Source: an uncultured Bacilli bacterium
Lineage (GTDB): Bacteria > Bacillota_I > Bacilli_A > RF39 > UBA660
Direction of reading: 5' to 3'
Assembly: GCA_948874605.1 (NCBI GenBank)
Contig: CAQRXS010000015.1
Span: 7,711-16,070 of the forward strand
DNA length: 8,360 nucleotides
Below the pieces are notes generated by a model that saw nothing but the letters and a program-made list of their open reading frames with translations, searched no databases and had not been told where the DNA came from. Position 1 is the stretch's first letter. The number at the start of each line of letters is the position of its first letter. Positions 6,021 to 8,360 of the stretch are shown here, piece by piece. The position numbers and the translations under genes are program-made.

Positions 6021-8039
6021 ATGCAAAAAGATGTAATACAAAAAATTGATTTATTAGTAGAAATGTCAGATACAAATAACAGCTATGATACTTTAAAAGA
6101 AGAACTACGTATCTTAGAAGTCGATATTGCAAGAACAAAAGATTCTATCCATGATTTAACTCGTTCAATGGTAGATTCAAAATATATAAGAGCAAGTGAT
6201 CGAATCATCGATGAAAATATAAAAATAAGTTTAGAAAATAAACTTGCAAATTATGACAATACTCTAAAAGAAATCAAAAAGAAGATTGCTGAAGTTTCGA
6301 AAGAAGAAGAAGAATATCATCAAATGATTTTGGAATTAGAAGCAGAGATAAAAACTTCCGAAGGATTCCTAGAATCACTAGAATTAAAATTAAAAACAAT
6401 TGGTGGTAAAGACAAGTCTATCTATTCTTTTTATGAAGATTTAATTGACACCACTACAAATGAAATAAAATCATATAAAACAAAATTGCAAGTTAAGAAA
6501 AAAGCAGCTGAGAATGTAGAAAAACGTTTAGAAAGCTTAGCAGAGTCAAGAGTAGCTCTAGAAGAAAAAATAAAAAAAGACTCTTTACAATTAGAAGAAA
6601 CAGAAAAGACATTATCTAACCCCAAATCTTACATTGATGAATCACAAAGAGAGCAAGATGAAAAGCATTTAAAAAACTTAAATGAAGCTTTAGAAACATT
6701 AGAAAAAAGACGATTAGAAATTATAACAGATGCAGCATACATAGGACATGAAGCAACAGAGTTATTAATCAATGATGATAGAACTAGTACATTATCGAAA
6801 GCAAAAGAATTATTAAAAATAGTCGAAGCAAGACCTTATATGGATTTTAGATACGATGAATTAGATGAAGTCTTAGAAGGTGCAATTCAAAAAAGAGATG
6901 AATTTGCAAATTTAATCGAAAATAAAAAATATGATGGAACAGACAAAACCGTTTTAGACAAAAGAATAGAATTTTTAAAAACGCGTCAAGAAGTAAAAGA
7001 AAAAGAAAAATCTTTATTAGAACAACAAATAAGAGATATGGATACGGATTTAGTACGTATTCTAATGAATTTGATTGCTGAAACAAAAAAAGTTCGAGAT
7101 GAATTAAAAGCAGATATAGAAGAATATAAAAAAGTTATGGAAGAAAATAACGAGTACAAAACACCGAAGAAAAAAGCAAGCCTAACAGCAGCATTTAATC
7201 GTAAATGTGAAGAATTAGAACAAGTAAATACTGTAATTGCTTCTTATGAAAAAGATTTAGAAACTGTGGTAACAACATCTAAAGTTTTAGAAGAAAAAAA
7301 TCTTTCAGAACTAAACAATACACTTTCAGAAATAGAAGCAGAAATTGCCTCTATAGAGAAAAAACAACTATTAAATAATTTACCAAAAGATATTCTTGCG
7401 GTAGAAAAAGATAAAAGTGAATTAAAGAAATTATCGGATGAAGTAGAAAGTATTATTGGTAGAAAGAAATACTTAAAAATGCCTAGACAAATATTAGATG
7501 AAATAGAAATGTCCCTAGGCGCTATAGATGAAGAAGAGGAATCTGGAATAGAAGAAGAAAAAACACTTAGTGACTACCGAATCGAAGCATCAAAAGAGAG
7601 TGAGGAAATAATAAATATTCCGAATGAAACGGAAGAAAGACAAGAAGAAATAGCTCCTTCACAACAAACTCCATCTGAAAATACAGAAAAAGAAGAATAT
7701 AATGTCGACGAAGTTCCAACTCCAGAAGATGTCGTAGCTTCCATTCAAGATGCAATAGAACCAATCATTCCAGAGCAAATGGAAGTTGAGCCTATGACAA
7801 ACTTAGAAGAACTAATTTCCGAATCTAATGCACCAGAAGAAGAGGAAGAAATGCGCTTATTTCCGCCAAGAAATATAGAACCAGAAAAAGAACGATTTAA
7901 AGTTATCTCTGTTGAACCTATTGATGATGAACCAGTAGAGGAATTAGAAAATGATGACTATATGGTAAATGATTTTCAAGACACAGATTATATAAGTTTT
8001 AATGATTTATTAGAAGGAGGTAATAGTAATGAAAATTAA
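6021..8039 (+). CDS. Large cytoplasmic coiled-coil protein with acidic C-terminal tail
   Basis: I do not recognise a named family. The 672 residues contain no signal peptide, no membrane helix and only one Cys (395). Residues about 20-500 are almost continuous charged helix rich in Glu, Lys and Leu with heptad-like spacing. Breaks occur near 126-134 (TIGGKDKS), 200-210, 268-280 (EARPYMDFRYDE) and 378-392, which suggests several coiled-coil segments joined by hinges. Residues about 500-672 switch to a Glu/Pro/Asp-rich, probably disordered tail with islands that stand out: MRLFPPR (611-617), FKVISVEP (626-633) and DYISFNDLLEGG (656-667). SMC or Rad50 similarity is only compositional, because no Walker A, Walker B or ABC signature is present. 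A scaffold or cytoskeleton-like role is a guess. The end overlaps the next gene by 11 bases and supplies its ribosome binding site. The gene is certain; the function is unknown. Confidence 0.85.
   Translation: MQKDVIQKIDLLVEMSDTNNSYDTLKEELRILEVDIARTKDSIHDLTRSMVDSKYIRASDRIIDENIKISLENKLANYDNTLKEIKKKIAEVSKEEEEYHQMILELEAEIKTSEGFLESLELKLKTIGGKDKSIYSFYEDLIDTTTNEIKSYKTKLQVKKKAAENVEKRLESLAESRVALEEKIKKDSLQLEETEKTLSNPKSYIDESQREQDEKHLKNLNEALETLEKRRLEIITDAAYIGHEATELLINDDRTSTLSKAKELLKIVEARPYMDFRYDELDEVLEGAIQKRDEFANLIENKKYDGTDKTVLDKRIEFLKTRQEVKEKEKSLLEQQIRDMDTDLVRILMNLIAETKKVRDELKADIEEYKKVMEENNEYKTPKKKASLTAAFNRKCEELEQVNTVIASYEKDLETVVTTSKVLEEKNLSELNNTLSEIEAEIASIEKKQLLNNLPKDILAVEKDKSELKKLSDEVESIIGRKKYLKMPRQILDEIEMSLGAIDEEEESGIEEEKTLSDYRIEASKESEEIINIPNETEERQEEIAPSQQTPSENTEKEEYNVDEVPTPEDVVASIQDAIEPIIPEQMEVEPMTNLEELISESNAPEEEEEMRLFPPRNIEPEKERFKVISVEPIDDEPVEELENDDYMVNDFQDTDYISFNDLLEGGNSNEN
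8014..8021 (+). promoter_or_regulatory. Strong ribosome binding site inside the coiled-coil gene
   Basis: AAGGAGGT, a full Shine-Dalgarno match, lies 7 bases before the ATG at 8029 and at the same time encodes part of the LEGG end of the upstream protein. It decides the start of the 81-residue gene and supports coupled translation. Confidence 0.85.
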
Positions 8040-8274
8040 AATAAATACTATTATTACTCTATCAAATCAAGAACGATACATGGTTCTAAATGAGACAACA
8101 TATGGAAATAATAAATTTTTTCTTGTTATGGGAATTGATGAGAGAAAAGAAATAATTCAGTCAAAAGTAGCAATATTTAAAGAAATAATAGCGCAAGAAG
8201 AAACATACGTGGAAAAAGTAGATGATCCAAAATTAATTATTGAACTTACAAATATTTTAAAATCACAATTATAA
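8029..8274 (+). CDS. Small DUF1292/YrzB-like protein
   Basis: This is an 81-residue soluble protein, possibly with a beta-rich front (residues 4-35: INTIITL, RYMVLNETTY, KFFLVMGI), a middle strand VAIFKEII (47-54) and a C-terminal helix (66-80). The order, hydrophobic strands then an ETYVEKVDD turn and a closing helix, is like DUF1292 proteins such as B. subtilis YrzB, whose function is unknown. The similarity is one of layout, not of clear shared motifs, so it is tentative. The gene starts 11 bases before the end of the coiled-coil gene, with an excellent Shine-Dalgarno site, so the two products are probably made together and may interact. No terminator is obvious downstream. Confidence 0.8.
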   Translation: MKIKINTIITLSNQERYMVLNETTYGNNKFFLVMGIDERKEIIQSKVAIFKEIIAQEETYVEKVDDPKLIIELTNILKSQL

Positions 8275-8360
8275 AATATAAATTTTTCCTAAACATTCTT
8301 GACGTTGAAGCTGCTGAAAAAGTGTACAAAGAAGATGTCAAACATGTAAAAGTATGGTAA
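8275..8360 (+). other. Start-less coding-like tail at the window end
   Basis: The frame ending in TAA at 8358-8360 is open back to about 8241 and reads DVEAAEKVYKEDVKHVKVW before the stop, a protein-like mix with higher GC than its surroundings. It has no ATG, GTG or TTG start with a ribosome binding site. It may be the last piece of a decayed or frameshifted gene, or chance. I do not recognise the family. Confidence 0.2.

Noticed and set aside
6399..6422. Possible P-loop (TIGGKDKS) that would make the coiled-coil protein SMC-like.
   Set aside because: The spacing does not fit GxxxxGK[ST], and no Walker B or ABC signature follows. It is better read as a hinge between coiled coils.
364..7764. 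Short open frames of 60-80 codons on both strands inside the large genes.
   Set aside because: All lie within convincing genes in other frames, lack ribosome binding sites and have low-complexity translations rich in Phe, Leu and Ser, as expected for antisense of Lys/Glu-rich AT-rich genes.
1..8360. Alternative genetic code with TGA as Trp, considered because of the extreme AT content.
   Set aside because: All recognised domains are complete with TGA as stop, Trp is always TGG, and no gene needs TGA read-through.

Overview
The window is very AT-rich throughout (A/T-loaded third positions, poly-Lys and poly-Asn stretches). It has Gram-positive-type Shine-Dalgarno sites, sigma-A-like promoters and short hairpin terminators. 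Every convincing gene is on the plus strand. Trp is encoded by TGG and no gene needs TGA read as Trp, so the standard bacterial code fits. This suggests a low-GC Bacillota member, for example a gut Bacilli/Erysipelotrichia-like or RF39-like lineage. That assignment is an inference from composition and gene style; no marker gene is present.

Region 1 (1-2422) is the 3' part of a very large gene already open at the window edge. Its visible 798 residues join three parts usually found as separate proteins: the end of a GtrA-like membrane domain, a polytopic O-antigen ligase/polymerase-like (Wzy/TuaE-type) membrane domain, and a cytoplasmic GT4 glycosyltransferase. A hairpin terminator overlaps its stop codon.

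Region 2 (2423-3730) is a single-gene unit with a near-consensus promoter, a strong ribosome binding site and its own terminator. It encodes a sigma-70-family protein. The overall sigma architecture (regions 1.2 to 4) is clear, but most residues that read or melt promoter DNA in housekeeping sigma factors are replaced. About 110 residues follow region 4 and include a second helix-turn-helix-like segment.

Region 3 (3731-5893) is a two-gene operon with its own promoter: a GT2 glycosyltransferase of rhamnosyltransferase type with a C-terminal membrane helix, then a DUF1972/Cps2T-like GT4 glycosyltransferase. With region 1 this is part of a surface polysaccharide locus, and the sequence-level resemblances point to a rhamnose-containing polymer.

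Region 4 (5894-8274) starts with a 127-base spacer holding a possible promoter. A 672-residue cytoplasmic coiled-coil protein with a long acidic, proline-containing tail follows. It overlaps by 11 bases an 81-residue protein that resembles DUF1292/YrzB in layout. The overlap and the excellent Shine-Dalgarno inside the first gene suggest that the two are translationally coupled and may work together; neither has a known function. The last 86 bases hold a start-less coding-like tail ending in TAA at the window edge.

The most unusual items are the three-domain polysaccharide fusion, the sigma factor with altered DNA-reading residues and an extra C-terminal domain, and the coupled coiled-coil/small-protein pair. 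No RNA genes, mobile elements or CRISPR arrays were seen.
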